From Burkholderiales bacterium (GTDB lineage Bacteria > Pseudomonadota > Gammaproteobacteria > Burkholderiales > Burkholderiaceae_C), in assembly GCA_027484405.1 (NCBI GenBank), contig JAIXTA010000147.1, positions 1-45,697 of the forward strand: a stretch of 45,697 nucleotides of DNA, given 5' to 3'. The notes below the pieces were generated by a model. It was not told the origin of the DNA. It saw nothing but the letters and a program-made list of their open reading frames with translations, and did not search any database. A program made the translations under genes and the position numbers. This document shows positions 7,318 to 15,942 of the stretch, piece after piece; the first letter of the stretch is position 1, and each line of letters starts with the position of its first letter.

Positions 7318-8831
7318 TTGTGCCCCCCGCCAAACCCGCCGCTCGACCCGCGCGAATATGAGCTCGTGGACGACGAGCAGTTCTCGTAGCGCGGGTCGCA
7401 GTCGCGGCGGGCGCTCAGCAGGATCAGGATGATGATCACCACGACGATGATGAGGATGATCATTCCGCAGCCGATGCCCGCGCTCGCGCCCGAGCCCGGG
7501 GGCACGGCACCGAAGGCCGGCGTGCCGTGCGAACCGCCGGCCTCCGGCACGTTCACGCCGAAGGCCTTCGACAGGGCCGCGCCGGTGGTCTTCTTCAGCT
7601 TGGTCCACGTCACCTCGTTGCCGGTGCGCTCCATGCTGAGGTCGGTGTCGCCCATGCGGAAGGTCTGGTACCAGGCCTTGTCGCCTTGCTTCACGCGCCA
7701 GTTGAACTCGCCGAGCACGTAGTCGGTGACGGCCGTGCCGTTCTCGACCAGGTTGTAGCCCTTGCCTTCGTAGACCACGGCGCCGCCGGAGCGCTGCTCG
7801 GGGGTGGTGCCGGTCAGCTCGCCGATCTTCCAGCCGTCCTCGCCGCAGGTGAGCCAGACGTATTGCCCGGTCTTCTCCTCGAGCAGCAGGTATTCGTCCC
7901 AGAAGTAGCGCTCGCCGTCCTCCACCACATAGCGCTGCAGGAAGCCCACGACCTGCAGGCTGCGGCCATCGACCACGCCCTTCTGGCCGATCGGCAGCGG
8001 CGGCTCGACAACCTCGGCCCCGGCGTACTTGGCCAGCAGGGCCACGCCGCCCTGCTCCACACCCACGGTGCTGTGGCAGTTGCTGCAGGTGATCGACTTG
8101 GTATCGGCACGCTGGATGGTGATGCCTGCGCCGCAGTTGGGGCAGTCCACGGTGCGCGTGCCGCCCTTGCCGATCTCCTTGACCCGAACGTCGCGCAGAC
8201 CGTTCATCTTGAGTTCGGCAAAGGGCACATCGCGGCCGATGAAGACGCGTGGCGCGCCAGCATCCGCTTCCTCGACCGCGCTTGGGTACTCCAGCGTGGC
8301 AAAGACGCTGTGACCCACGCCGCGCAGGTCCACCACCGGCACCTTGGCGCCGGGCTCGATCTTGAAGGGCAGCTCGCCCTGCCCGCCCACGAGCTGGGCC
8401 TGGGTCAGATACGCCACCTCGTAGCGGTTGCCTTCGATGGCGATCTGCTGACCGGGCTTGAGCTCCATGAAGCGCGGCAGGCCGGCGCCTGCGCCTTCAC
8501 GCTCGATGACCATGGTCGAGCGGCCATTGAGCTCGGACAGCCAGCCGCTGCGGCCGTTGTCAAAGAGCACATGCCACTCGTTCCAGCTGCCGTCCTCGTA
8601 GCTGAACTGGGTGCGACCCACCACCTGAAAGTTCTGCTGCAAAAAGGTGCCGGAGGCGCCGATCTGCACGGGCGAGGCGTCGTCGAGCAGCTGGGCCATC
8701 TTGCCCATGAGCTCGAGCTGGTCGTCCTTGCGCACGACCGTGGAGGAGCAGTATTCGCAGACGGCGTAGGTCGAGACCGAGGACTTGAAGGTCACCGGTG
8801 CGCCGCAATTGGGGCAGGCTGCGCGATACAC
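7314..8831 (-). CDS. DUF4178 double-domain zinc-ribbon membrane-anchored protein
   Basis: This encodes 505 residues. Two zinc ribbons are clear: Cys6/Cys9 with Cys25/Cys28, and Cys230/Cys233 with Cys249/Cys252 (CPNC...CSNC). Each is followed by a beta-rich DUF4178 module (about 55-200 and 275-400, with the SWNEWHVLF and RYFWDEYLLL strands aligned between the two). A single strongly hydrophobic helix spans about 453-473 and is followed by a Ser/Gly tail ending GGFGGGHK. The protein is thus a cytosolic two-module head on a C-terminal membrane anchor. DUF4178 proteins recur next to SPFH and polyamine genes; their activity is unknown. A hairpin-rich 143-bp gap separates it from the SPFH gene upstream, while its stop overlaps the next gene as GTGA. 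Confidence 0.85.
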   Translation of the reverse strand: MYRAACPNCGAPVTFKSSVSTYAVCEYCSSTVVRKDDQLELMGKMAQLLDDASPVQIGASGTFLQQNFQVVGRTQFSYEDGSWNEWHVLFDNGRSGWLSELNGRSTMVIEREGAGAGLPRFMELKPGQQIAIEGNRYEVAYLTQAQLVGGQGELPFKIEPGAKVPVVDLRGVGHSVFATLEYPSAVEEADAGAPRVFIGRDVPFAELKMNGLRDVRVKEIGKGGTRTVDCPNCGAGITIQRADTKSITCSNCHSTVGVEQGGVALLAKYAGAEVVEPPLPIGQKGVVDGRSLQVVGFLQRYVVEDGERYFWDEYLLLEEKTGQYVWLTCGEDGWKIGELTGTTPEQRSGGAVVYEGKGYNLVENGTAVTDYVLGEFNWRVKQGDKAWYQTFRMGDTDLSMERTGNEVTWTKLKKTTGAALSKAFGVNVPEAGGSHGTPAFGAVPPGSGASAGIGCGMIILIIVVVIIILILLSARRDCDPRYENCSSSTSSYSRGSSGGFGGGHK

Positions 8832-8869
8832 GCCGTGGGGTCCCTGATTCAGTGTTCTAGGTGGACGAA

Positions 8870-8938
8870 GGCCCGCGCAACAGCGCGGGCCCAGGTTTCA
8901 TGCGGTTCTTCACGCCAAAAAGGCTGAAGAACCGCATG
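8870..8938. repeat. two stem-loops in the SPFH-DUF4178 gap
   Basis: A perfect 9-bp GC stem lies at 8870-8878 / 8883-8891 with loop AACA. Directly beside it is a 14-bp arm pair, 8899-8912 / 8925-8938 (CATGCGGTTCTTCA and its complement), with an inner GCC/GGC extension and an A-rich loop. The second hairpin belongs to the same family as 5337-5404 and 22295-22330; a third small stem (AGCACT/AGTGCT) follows at about 8950-8970. On the minus strand there is no T-run, so partial attenuation or mRNA-end protection is more likely than termination. The 8832-8974 gap contains no gene. Confidence 0.8.
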
Positions 8939-8974
8939 GATAGAGCGAGAAGCACTCTTCGAAGTGCTCCAACT

Positions 8975-10033
8975 TCAAACCAGCTTCTTGAGCAGCTCTG
9001 CCTTCTTGGCCGCAAACTCTTCCTCGGAGAGGATGCCCTTGGTCTTGAGGTCGTGCATCTTCTCGAGGGTTGCCATCACGTCTTCCGGCTTCACTGTGGC
9101 CGCGGGCGTAGCGGCACCACCGGCTGCAGCCGCAGCGGCGGCCTGGTTCTGCGCGCTCATCGGATTCATGGCGCCGGCCATGCCCTGCGCCATCATCTGC
9201 CCCATGGCCAAACCGATACCCATGTCGGCCGCCGTACCGGCGATGCCGCCGCCGGGGTTGGCCGCTGCCACCGGGATGGCCGTACCCGTCTGGTACTTCA
9301 GGAACTGGTCCATGTTGCCGACCATGTTCATGCCGATGCGCTTGTCCAGGATGGCTTGCAGCTCTTCCGGCAGGCTGATGGAGGCCACCTGCACCTGGTC
9401 CAGCGCCAGACCGAGGCGCTCGAACTTGGGAACAAGGTTTTCCTTCAGCAGGTTGCCGAATTCTTCCTGATTGGCCGCGAGGTCCAGGAACGGAATGCCC
9501 GAGGAGCCGCACATGTCGGCAATGCCGGTCAGGAACATGGTGCGCAGCTGGCCGTCGAGGTCATCGACGGTATAGACGTCGCGCGTGCCGGAGACTTCCT
9601 GGTGGAACTTCTTCGGGTCGGCAATCTTGAACGCGTAGTTGCCGAAGGCGCGCAGGCGCACCATGCCGAAGTCCTTGTCGCGGATCGTCACGGGTTGCTG
9701 CGTGCCCCACTTGCGGTCCAGCTGCAGGCGGGTGGAGAAGAAGTAGACGTCGCTCTTGAACGGGGACTCGAAGAGCTTGTCCCAGTTCTTGAGGTACGTG
9801 AGGATGGGGATGGTCTGCGTGGTGAGCTTGTACATGCCCGGCGCAAACGCGTCGGCCGCCTTGCCCTCGTTCACGAACACGGCCATCTGGCTCTCGCGCA
9901 CGGTGAGGCTGGCGCCGTACTGGATTTCCATGTCGGCCATCGGGAAGCGCCACGACAGCACGCCATTGCTGTCCTCCGTCCACTGGAGGATGTCAATGAA
10001 CTGTTTCTTGATGAATCCCTTGAGGTCGAACAT
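8975..10033 (-). CDS. SPFH/band-7 domain protein with C-terminal SHOCT
   Basis: This encodes 352 residues from ATG at 10033, with AGGA 12 bases upstream; an in-frame ATG at 10075 has no support. The N-terminus MFDLKGFIKKQFIDILQW and the following SPFH fold (TVRESQMAVFVNEGKAAD, then TRLQLDRKWGTQQPVTIRD) match the YdjI/virion-core-like SPFH subfamily. A Gly/Ala/Met-rich linker (about 270-315) leads to a C-terminal SHOCT helix pair, LEKMHDLKTKGILSEEEF. SPFH proteins form membrane-associated oligomeric scaffolds. Here it lies between speD and the DUF4178 gene, so it may organise the membrane polyamine enzymes. No transmembrane helix is obvious; attachment may be amphipathic through the N-terminus. 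Confidence 0.85.
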   Translation of the reverse strand: MFDLKGFIKKQFIDILQWTEDSNGVLSWRFPMADMEIQYGASLTVRESQMAVFVNEGKAADAFAPGMYKLTTQTIPILTYLKNWDKLFESPFKSDVYFFSTRLQLDRKWGTQQPVTIRDKDFGMVRLRAFGNYAFKIADPKKFHQEVSGTRDVYTVDDLDGQLRTMFLTGIADMCGSSGIPFLDLAANQEEFGNLLKENLVPKFERLGLALDQVQVASISLPEELQAILDKRIGMNMVGNMDQFLKYQTGTAIPVAAANPGGGIAGTAADMGIGLAMGQMMAQGMAGAMNPMSAQNQAAAAAAAGGAATPAATVKPEDVMATLEKMHDLKTKGILSEEEFAAKKAELLKKLV

Positions 10034-10097
10034 GGCGGCGCGTCCTTTCTGTGCGTGAATGCGGCCGGTGCGCAAGGTGATGCGCGCAATGGCGACG

Positions 10098-10496
10098 TTA
10101 TAGCGCCGGGTCCTGCGCCTGCGTCAGCGCCCCGCGATGAATTGCCCGCTTTTCGGTATGAAGGGGCCCAAAAGCCGCCAGAAGCCGGTCGATCAGCGCG
10201 TGGGCCTTGGCGGAGTTGTCCTCGGTGAGGTTGCAGACATAGGCGTCCAGCGTGACCGCGGCCAGCTCCGGCCAGGTGTGCAGGGCCAGATGCGACTCCG
10301 CCAGCAGCACCGTGCCCGTCACGCCACCGGGCTGGCCCTGGTGCGGCGGGAAGGTGTAGAAGATGGCGTCCAGGGCCTGCAGACCGGCGGCCTTCACCGC
10401 GCCCTCAGCCAGGGCGCGCAGCTGCGCCGCATCGGTGAGCAGGCTGGTGCTGCAGCGGCAGCCGTGCAGCTCGGCCATGAGATGCAGTCCGTTCAT
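10098..10496 (-). CDS. speD: S-adenosylmethionine decarboxylase proenzyme (prokaryotic class)
   Basis: This encodes 132 residues from ATG at 10496. The self-cleavage site is LLAESHLALHTWPE: cleavage before Ser68 makes the pyruvoyl cofactor. His73 and Cys88 sit +5 and +20 from it, exactly the spacing of Ser63/His68/Cys83 in the Thermotoga maritima enzyme. It decarboxylates AdoMet to the aminopropyl donor used by the speE-like protein downstream. It starts 10 bp after the stop of the Atm1-type ABC gene, so it can be transcribed with it. A 64-bp gap separates it from the SPFH gene. The open frame extends upstream to 10577 inside the ABC gene, but only the ATG at 10496 matches the family start. 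Confidence 0.93.
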   Translation of the reverse strand: MNGLHLMAELHGCRCSTSLLTDAAQLRALAEGAVKAAGLQALDAIFYTFPPHQGQPGGVTGTVLLAESHLALHTWPELAAVTLDAYVCNLTEDNSAKAHALIDRLLAAFGPLHTEKRAIHRGALTQAQDPAL

Positions 10497-10506
10497 GCTG
10501 AGGCCT

Positions 10507-12339
10507 TCATGCAACAAGCTCCTCGGCGCGCGCGTCATCCTGCTCTTCACCGCTCTGCAGGGCCCACATGCGGGCAAAGGCGCCGCCGGCCGTCACCAGC
10601 TCGTCAAAGCGGCCACGCTCGATCACCCGACCGGCCTCCATCACCACGATCTGATCCGCATCCACGATGGTGGACAGGCGGTGCGCGATCACCAGCGTGG
10701 TGCGGTTGGCCGAGATGGCCTTGAGCTGGGCTGCGATCGCCTGCTCGGTACGCGAGTCCAGCGCCGAGGTGGCTTCATCGAAGATAAGGATGGGCGGACT
10801 CTTCAGCAGGGTGCGGGCAATGGCCACGCGCTGCTTCTCGCCACCAGAGAGCTTCAGGCCGCGCTCGCCCACCATGGTGTCATAGCCCTGCGGCAGGCTG
10901 CTGATGAAGTCGTGGATCTGCGCGGCCACGGCCGCCGCCTCGATCTCGCTTTGCGTCGCACCCGGCTTGCCGTAGGCAATGTTGTAGGCAATGGTGTCGT
11001 TGAAGAGCACGGTGTCCTGCGGAACGATGCCGATGCTCTTGCGCAGGCTCTCCTGCGTCACCTGGCGGATGTCCTGGCCGTCGATGCGCAGCGCACCCGT
11101 GCTCACGTCGTAGAAGCGGAACAGCAGGCGCGCCAGCGTGCTCTTGCCCGCGCCGCTGGCGCCCACCACGGCACAGGTGGTGCCGGGTGCAATGCGCATG
11201 TCCACGCCCTGCAGGATCGGCCGCTCCGGGTCGTAGGCAAAGCCCACCCGCTCAAAGACGATCTCGCCGCCGCTGACCTGAAGCGGCTTGGCATCCGGCG
11301 CGTCGCTCACCTCGCGGTTCACGTGCAGCAGATTGAACATGCGCTCCAGATCAGCCAGGGCCTGCTTGATCTCGCGGTACAGCACCCCCAGAAAGTTCAA
11401 CGGGATGAACAGCTGGATCAGGAAGGCATTGACCAGCACCAGGTCGCCGACGGTCATGCGCCCGGCCTGCACGCCCACCACCGCCTGCCAGACCATCAGC
11501 GTGAGCGCAATCGCGATGATGAACTGCTGGCCGGCATTGAGCAGGTTGAGCGACTGCTGGCTGCGGATGGCTGCGGCCTCGCTCTTCTTGAGCGTCTCGT
11601 CGTAGCGCTCGGACTCGAAGCGCTCATTGTTGAAGTACTTGACCGTCTCGAAGTTCAGCAGCGAATCCACCGCCTTGCTCTGCGCGCGGGTCTCCAGCTC
11701 GTTCCATTCACGTCGCATCTTGGTGCGCCAGTTGGTCATGCTGACCGTGAAGCCCACGTAGGCCAGCAGGCTGACCGTGACGATGGTCGGGAACACCCAG
11801 CCGAACTTGTGCGCCAGGATGCCGATCACCAGCGCGAGCTCAATGAACAGCGGAAAGATCGAATACAGGGTGTAGGAGATCAGCGTGGAGACCCCGCGCA
11901 CGCCGTGGTCGATCTCGCGCGTCACCTGCCCGGTGCGGCGGCTGAGATGAAAGCGCAGGGACAGGCTGTGCAAGTGGTCAAACGACTGCCGCGCCAGCGT
12001 GCGCACTGCCCGCTGCGTGACATTGATGAAGAAGAACTCGCGCAGCTCCTGGAACAGCGAGGTCATGAGCCGCGCGGCACCGTAGGCCAGCACCAGCGCA
12101 AAGGGCACCGCAACAAGCATCGACACGCCGGGCAGCGTGAGCCGATCGACGATGTCCTTGAGGATCAGCGGCACGCCCACGTTTGCGAACTTGGCGGCGA
12201 TCAGGCAGGACAGCGCAAACGCCACCCGGCCCTTGTAGGCCAGCAGATAGGGCAGCAGGGAGCGGATCACCGCCCAGTCGGACTGGTGGCGGTTGGGCGT
12301 GGGAGCGTCTTGGGCAGCGCGGCGCATAATCGCCTGCAT
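10507..12339 (-). CDS. Atm1/HMT-type ABC exporter (fused membrane and ATPase domains)
   Basis: This 610-residue half-transporter has a six-helix membrane domain (about 25-330) followed by the ATPase. Walker A is GASGAGKS at 393-400, the signature LSGGEKQR at 497-504 and Walker B ILIFDE at 517-522. The stretch NFETVKYFNNE at 229-239 and FHLSRRTGQVTREIDHG at 130-146 are hallmarks of the Atm1/ABCB7 group, which exports glutathione-linked sulfur or metal complexes. It should act as a homodimer in the inner membrane. The start is ATG at 12339; a second ATG at 12327 is possible and neither has a strong SD. It diverges from the SDR gene with about 35 bp between starts. Its position just before speD suggests co-transcription but not necessarily shared function. 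Confidence 0.9.
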   Translation of the reverse strand: MQAIMRRAAQDAPTPNRHQSDWAVIRSLLPYLLAYKGRVAFALSCLIAAKFANVGVPLILKDIVDRLTLPGVSMLVAVPFALVLAYGAARLMTSLFQELREFFFINVTQRAVRTLARQSFDHLHSLSLRFHLSRRTGQVTREIDHGVRGVSTLISYTLYSIFPLFIELALVIGILAHKFGWVFPTIVTVSLLAYVGFTVSMTNWRTKMRREWNELETRAQSKAVDSLLNFETVKYFNNERFESERYDETLKKSEAAAIRSQQSLNLLNAGQQFIIAIALTLMVWQAVVGVQAGRMTVGDLVLVNAFLIQLFIPLNFLGVLYREIKQALADLERMFNLLHVNREVSDAPDAKPLQVSGGEIVFERVGFAYDPERPILQGVDMRIAPGTTCAVVGASGAGKSTLARLLFRFYDVSTGALRIDGQDIRQVTQESLRKSIGIVPQDTVLFNDTIAYNIAYGKPGATQSEIEAAAVAAQIHDFISSLPQGYDTMVGERGLKLSGGEKQRVAIARTLLKSPPILIFDEATSALDSRTEQAIAAQLKAISANRTTLVIAHRLSTIVDADQIVVMEAGRVIERGRFDELVTAGGAFARMWALQSGEEQDDARAEELVA

Positions 12340-12374
12340 TATCGGTGGGTCAGCAATCGAGCTTGGGGGCAGCC

Positions 12375-13214
12375 GTGAGTTTTCAAGACGCCGGGTTCAA
12401 AGACCGGCACATCATCATCACTGGCGCATCGGAGGGCATTGGCGCCGAGCTTGCGCGGCAGCTCGCCGCCGAGAAGCCCCGCCTGACCCTGGCCGCGCGC
12501 CGGCTAGACAAGCTGGAGGACGTCGCTGCCCAGTGCCGTGAGCGTGGCGCCGAGGTGCTCACGGTGCGCTGCGATGTCGGCGTGGAAACCGACTGCCGGG
12601 CGCTGATTGCGCAGAGCACCGAACGTTTCGGAGCGATCGACGCACTCGTGAACAACGCCGGCATCTCCATGCAGGCTCGCTTTGACGCCATTCCGGACAC
12701 GCGCATCTACGAAGACCTCATGCGCATCAACTTCATGGGCGCGGTGTGGTGCACCCACGCCGCCCTGCCCGCGCTCAAGCAGGCGCGCGGCCTGCTGGTG
12801 GGCGTGAGCAGCCTGGCGGGGCTGGTGGGCGTGCCCGAGCGCAGCACCTACTGCGCCACCAAGCACGCCATGGCCGGCTTCTTTGATGCCCTGCGCATCG
12901 AGCTTGCGCCCGAGGGCGTGGACGTGCTGATGGTCTACCCCGGCGTGGTAGCCACGCAGATCCGCCAGCATGGCTGGAACGCCAGTGGCGGTGCGCTCGG
13001 CTATAGCGGCCTGGACGAGGCCGGCGCGATGAGCGTGGAAGACTGCGCGGCCCAGATCGCTGCGGCCATGCGCGGCCGCAAGCGCGAGCTCGTCATGACC
13101 GCCAAGGGCAAGCTCGGCCGATTCATGAAGCTGATTGCGCCTGCGCTCGTGGACAACATGGCCCGCGCAGCGCTCAACAAGGAACGCCCGAAGACCTCCA
13201 ACGCACCCCAGTGA
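12375..13214 (+). CDS. short-chain dehydrogenase/reductase
   Basis: This encodes 279 residues from GTG at 12375, preceded by GGGGGC at a good distance; the frame also opens at a GTG at 12345, but that lies too near the divergent gene. The classical SDR elements are present: TGASEGIG at 16-23 for NAD(P) binding, NNAG at 93-96, and the catalytic Ser146, Tyr159 and Lys163 (YCATK). ARR at about 40-43 after beta2 suggests NADP preference. The overall pattern (GVSSLAGLVGVPERSTYCATKHAM) resembles SDRs that act on lipids or ketones in membrane-associated metabolism. The substrate cannot be told. It precedes a thioesterase gene by 7 bp, so both are probably one operon in acyl metabolism. Confidence 0.88.
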   Translation: MSFQDAGFKDRHIIITGASEGIGAELARQLAAEKPRLTLAARRLDKLEDVAAQCRERGAEVLTVRCDVGVETDCRALIAQSTERFGAIDALVNNAGISMQARFDAIPDTRIYEDLMRINFMGAVWCTHAALPALKQARGLLVGVSSLAGLVGVPERSTYCATKHAMAGFFDALRIELAPEGVDVLMVYPGVVATQIRQHGWNASGGALGYSGLDEAGAMSVEDCAAQIAAAMRGRKRELVMTAKGKLGRFMKLIAPALVDNMARAALNKERPKTSNAPQ

Positions 13215-13221
13215 GCACACC

Positions 13222-13635
13222 ATGACCGATCACCACACCCCCCTGCCAGCCGGCAAGATGCCCGTGCTGCGCGTGATGCCCATGCCCTCGGACGCCAACA
13301 TCCATGGCGACGTATTCGGCGGCTGGATCATGGCGCAGGTGGACATTGCCGGCAGCCTGCCGGCCGTCAAGCGCGCCAACGGCCGCGTGGCCACCATTGC
13401 CGTGACGAGCTTCACCTTCAAGCAGCCCGTGTTCGTGGGCGACCTGCTGAGCTTCTATGCCGACGTGGTCAAGACCGGCAACACCTCGATCACCGTGCAC
13501 GTGGACGTGTACGCCGAACGCAACCGGCTGGACACCGAGGTGGTCAAGGTGACCGAGGCCGAGCTGGTCTATGTGGCCACGGACGAGTCGCGCAAGCCAC
13601 GGCCCCTGCCGCCGCTGCAAGGCACAGGCGCATAG
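13222..13635 (+). CDS. acyl-CoA thioesterase, YciA-type hotdog
   Basis: This encodes 137 residues from ATG at 13222, 7 bp after the SDR stop. The open frame reaches further upstream, but only from here does the sequence follow the family. MPSDANIHGDVFGGWIM carries the hotdog-helix entrance and the catalytic Asp of YciA-type thioesterases. TVHVDVYAERN and ELVYVATDE are the later strands. The enzyme should cleave short- to medium-chain acyl-CoA to free acid and CoA, probably as a hexamer in the cytosol. Shared transcription with the SDR gene is likely. Confidence 0.88.
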   Translation: MTDHHTPLPAGKMPVLRVMPMPSDANIHGDVFGGWIMAQVDIAGSLPAVKRANGRVATIAVTSFTFKQPVFVGDLLSFYADVVKTGNTSITVHVDVYAERNRLDTEVVKVTEAELVYVATDESRKPRPLPPLQGTGA

Positions 13636-13875
13636 ACATTCATTTTCGGCCACGATTTCAAGCATCCTTCAAGCCACCAATAATGGCTTGCAACAAGCGG
13701 AAAGCCTGCTTTTTCTTTTCAATATTGTTTAACTATCGGCCACATTTACTGAGATCAGCAGACGCTAGATGATCTTGCCGCGCGTCAATGCGTTTGTCGC
13801 CGCAGCGCTCTACGCTGAACGCTTGAGCCCAACGGCGCCGCCCGATGCGCGGCGCTTCCGACCGAGGAGTCCGCC
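13636..13875. other. AT-rich intergenic spacer with ACAAGCGGAAAG element
   Basis: No ORF with coding character is seen in these 240 bp. The first 130 bases are markedly AT-rich for this genome and contain ACAAGCGGAAAG at 13693-13704, a word also found in the spacers at 45143-45154 and, reverse-complemented with one or two changes, at 26680-26691 and 43299-43310. A run CTTTTTCTTTTC follows at about 13708-13720 and could end transcription from the SDR-thioesterase pair, although no stable stem directly precedes it. The last 100 bases lead to the GAGGAG SD of the stress-protein gene and should hold its promoter. Confidence 0.5.
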
Positions 13876-14310
13876 ATGTTCAAGCGTTTCCTGATCCCCA
13901 CCGACGGTTCCGAGCGCTCGCTGTCCACCGCCCGCGCCGCCATTGCCCTGGCCAAGGAATCCGGTGCCACGGTGCACACCGTCTCGGTCTACGACCCGGT
14001 GCCCGTGACCATGATGGCCGAGTACCCCCTGCCGACGATGAACGACTACCAGGACGTGCTCAAGGCGCAATGCCAGCAGGCGGTCGACGCCGTCAAGGCC
14101 GCTGCCGATGCCGAGCAGGTGGCCTGCGCCTGCACCGTCATGGCCAGCGGCCTGACCTACCAGGCCATCATCGACACCGCCAAGCAGCACGGCTGCGACC
14201 TGATCGTCATGGCCAGCCACGGCCGCCGCGGTATCGGCGCCATGCTGCTGGGCAGCGAGACGCAGAAGGTGCTGACGCACTCGGATGTGCCGGTGTTGGT
14301 GTATCGATGA
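13876..14310 (+). CDS. universal stress protein (UspA family)
   Basis: This encodes 144 residues with SD GAGGAG just upstream. It is a single Usp domain: N-terminal FKRFLIPTDGSERSLSTARA, and C-terminal SHGRRGIGAMLLGSETQKVL, the glycine-rich ATP-binding loop of the MJ0577-like subgroup, ending PVLVYR. It probably binds ATP and forms a cytosolic dimer that accumulates under stress or growth arrest. It stands apart from the preceding gene by an AT-rich spacer, so it is probably expressed from its own promoter. Confidence 0.93.
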   Translation: MFKRFLIPTDGSERSLSTARAAIALAKESGATVHTVSVYDPVPVTMMAEYPLPTMNDYQDVLKAQCQQAVDAVKAAADAEQVACACTVMASGLTYQAIIDTAKQHGCDLIVMASHGRRGIGAMLLGSETQKVLTHSDVPVLVYR

Positions 14311-14328
14311 CTGCTTGAGGCCCTTCGC

Positions 14329-15105
14329 TTGCGTATCTGCTTCGAACTGACTCCGCTGGAACAGGTTCGGCCTTGGGGCACACCCGAGACTCCGACACTC
14401 CACTGGTTTGGCCTGACCGACGGGCGCTACTGGATTGAGCTCGGCGAGGCAATGCTTTTTGAGTACCGGCCCGGGGATGCGCCTGCCGGCAGTGAAGCGT
14501 GTGTTGAGTACAGCGTGGCTCGCCTGCATGAGGACTTGTTCAATATCGCGGCCGACGTGCTCGACCCCGTGCCCGACGAGCTTCGCAGCTATTTGCAGCT
14601 CGATGACATCCAGGCCTGGATGGCGACTGCCGAGCGCTGGGAGTACTCGGCCGAGCTCAGTGCGGACTGGGATGCATTCGACACGGCATGCGCGCTGCGC
14701 GGGGCACGACTGCTCGATTGCGGGTACCTGACACCTAGCCCGCTGATCATCCTGTGGTCAGACGATGAAGTGGTGCATGTTGAGTGGAATAACACAGTCG
14801 CGAGGCATGACGGGCACCCGACATGGACCGCACGCGCTGGTCACCACTCAGTGACTCATTCCCAATTTGTTGAGGCCCTCACCGCGTTTCACACCCAATT
14901 CATGGCAGCGATGGAGGCTCGTGTCGACGCAGTGCTGGCGGGTGCGCTGCCTGGGCACATCGCGATCGACTTCGAGAGTCTGCGTCGGGACCATCAGTCT
15001 CACCGCATGCTGCCCGACCTGCGCCGTAGAAGTGGCCAGAAACACTGGGACGCGATCCGGCGAGCAATCGAAACACTCGGGTCTGGCGCACCCGCCAGTC
15101 CGTGA
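14329..15105 (+). CDS. DUF5984-like protein, function unknown
   Basis: This encodes 258 residues from TTG at 14329, with GAGG eight bases upstream (14317-14320). The N-terminus reads RICFELTPLEQVRPWG and then LHWFGLTDGRYWIELG, a pattern I associate with DUF5984 proteins; no catalytic motif is visible. The rest is acidic and rich in Trp and His, with an amphipathic C-terminal part (FHTQFMAAMEARVDAVL). It is soluble, with no signal or membrane segment. Such proteins often sit in accessory, immunity-like contexts, but here its neighbours are a stress protein and an SGNH hydrolase. It runs convergent with the SGNH gene, ending 8 bp away from it. Confidence 0.65.
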   Translation: MRICFELTPLEQVRPWGTPETPTLHWFGLTDGRYWIELGEAMLFEYRPGDAPAGSEACVEYSVARLHEDLFNIAADVLDPVPDELRSYLQLDDIQAWMATAERWEYSAELSADWDAFDTACALRGARLLDCGYLTPSPLIILWSDDEVVHVEWNNTVARHDGHPTWTARAGHHSVTHSQFVEALTAFHTQFMAAMEARVDAVLAGALPGHIAIDFESLRRDHQSHRMLPDLRRRSGQKHWDAIRRAIETLGSGAPASP

Positions 15106-15113
15106 GCAGGTCT

Positions 15114-15836
15114 TTACTGCAGTACGACGGTTTCCGCCAGATGCTCCACCAGCCGCTGCGCCACCCGCGCATACAGCGCCGGCCCCGGATGAAACCCGTC
15201 CTCGCTCATGAGTTTGGGGTCCATCACGCCATCCATGGAACAGTGGCTCACCAGATCGGCGCGGCGCTGGGCCCAGCGTTCCTGCGCGCGGTTGTTGCGC
15301 TCGGCCATGAGGCCAGCCCACCAGGCGAGCGGATGCGGCACGCTGGGGAACTGGTTGATCGGCGGCAATGAGGGAAACACCACCTGACGGGCACCGGTGC
15401 GTTCGCGCAGCAGGCGGGCGGTGCGCTCGCGGTAGAGCAGCGCACGGTGCAACGGCACCTGCTTGGTGATGTCATTGACCCCGGTGATGACAATGGCCAC
15501 GTCCAGCGGCGGCCGGGCCTCGGCGGCAAGCATCTCGTAGGTCTGGATGGACGTGTTGCCGGTGCGGGCGATCAGCTGCCATTCCACGCGGCGGCCGGTC
15601 TGGCGCGCAAGCTGCTCGGCAAGCGGCACGACGAGGGCTTCGTCCTGGGTGCGGGCGCCCACACCAGCGGCGCAGGAATCGCCGGCCAGCAGCAGCCTAA
15701 GCGTGTGCGGACCGCGTCCGGCTGCACCAACGCGGGGCCCGTCGGCCTCCGGCAGCTCCAAGGCGGTGCGGCGCAGATAGTTGGCTTGGGTGATCAGCAC
15801 CGGCTTCAGGGCGGTGCGTGCAGCGGCATAGAGCAT
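15114..15836 (-). CDS. SGNH/GDSL-type hydrolase
   Basis: This encodes 240 residues. The four SGNH blocks are visible: block I LLLAGDSCAAGVG with the nucleophilic Ser54, block II Gly in ARTGNTSIQTYE, block III GVNDI with the oxyanion Asn, and block V DGFHPG with the catalytic Asp and His. The family hydrolyses carboxylic esters or thioesters. The N-terminus (LYAAARTALKPVLITQANYLRR) is weakly hydrophobic and may be a short membrane-associating helix rather than a cleaved signal. It is convergent with the DUF5984-like gene and shares no operon with the crotonase, whose 3' end lies 158 bp away. Confidence 0.85.
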   Translation of the reverse strand: MLYAAARTALKPVLITQANYLRRTALELPEADGPRVGAAGRGPHTLRLLLAGDSCAAGVGARTQDEALVVPLAEQLARQTGRRVEWQLIARTGNTSIQTYEMLAAEARPPLDVAIVITGVNDITKQVPLHRALLYRERTARLLRERTGARQVVFPSLPPINQFPSVPHPLAWWAGLMAERNNRAQERWAQRRADLVSHCSMDGVMDPKLMSEDGFHPGPALYARVAQRLVEHLAETVVLQ

Positions 15837-15942
15837 GGCAGGCCTCCGTCACACGGCCCGCCCCTCGGTGTTGCTTTGTGCGCTTGTCTCGACGCTTTCA
15901 ACTGCCCGGGCCGTACACCTACTGTATGCATCGGCCGTGCCA

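Noticed and set aside
8832-8974. Classical intrinsic terminator between the SPFH and DUF4178 genes
   Set aside because: Strong stems are present but no T-run follows on the minus strand, so termination is not supported.
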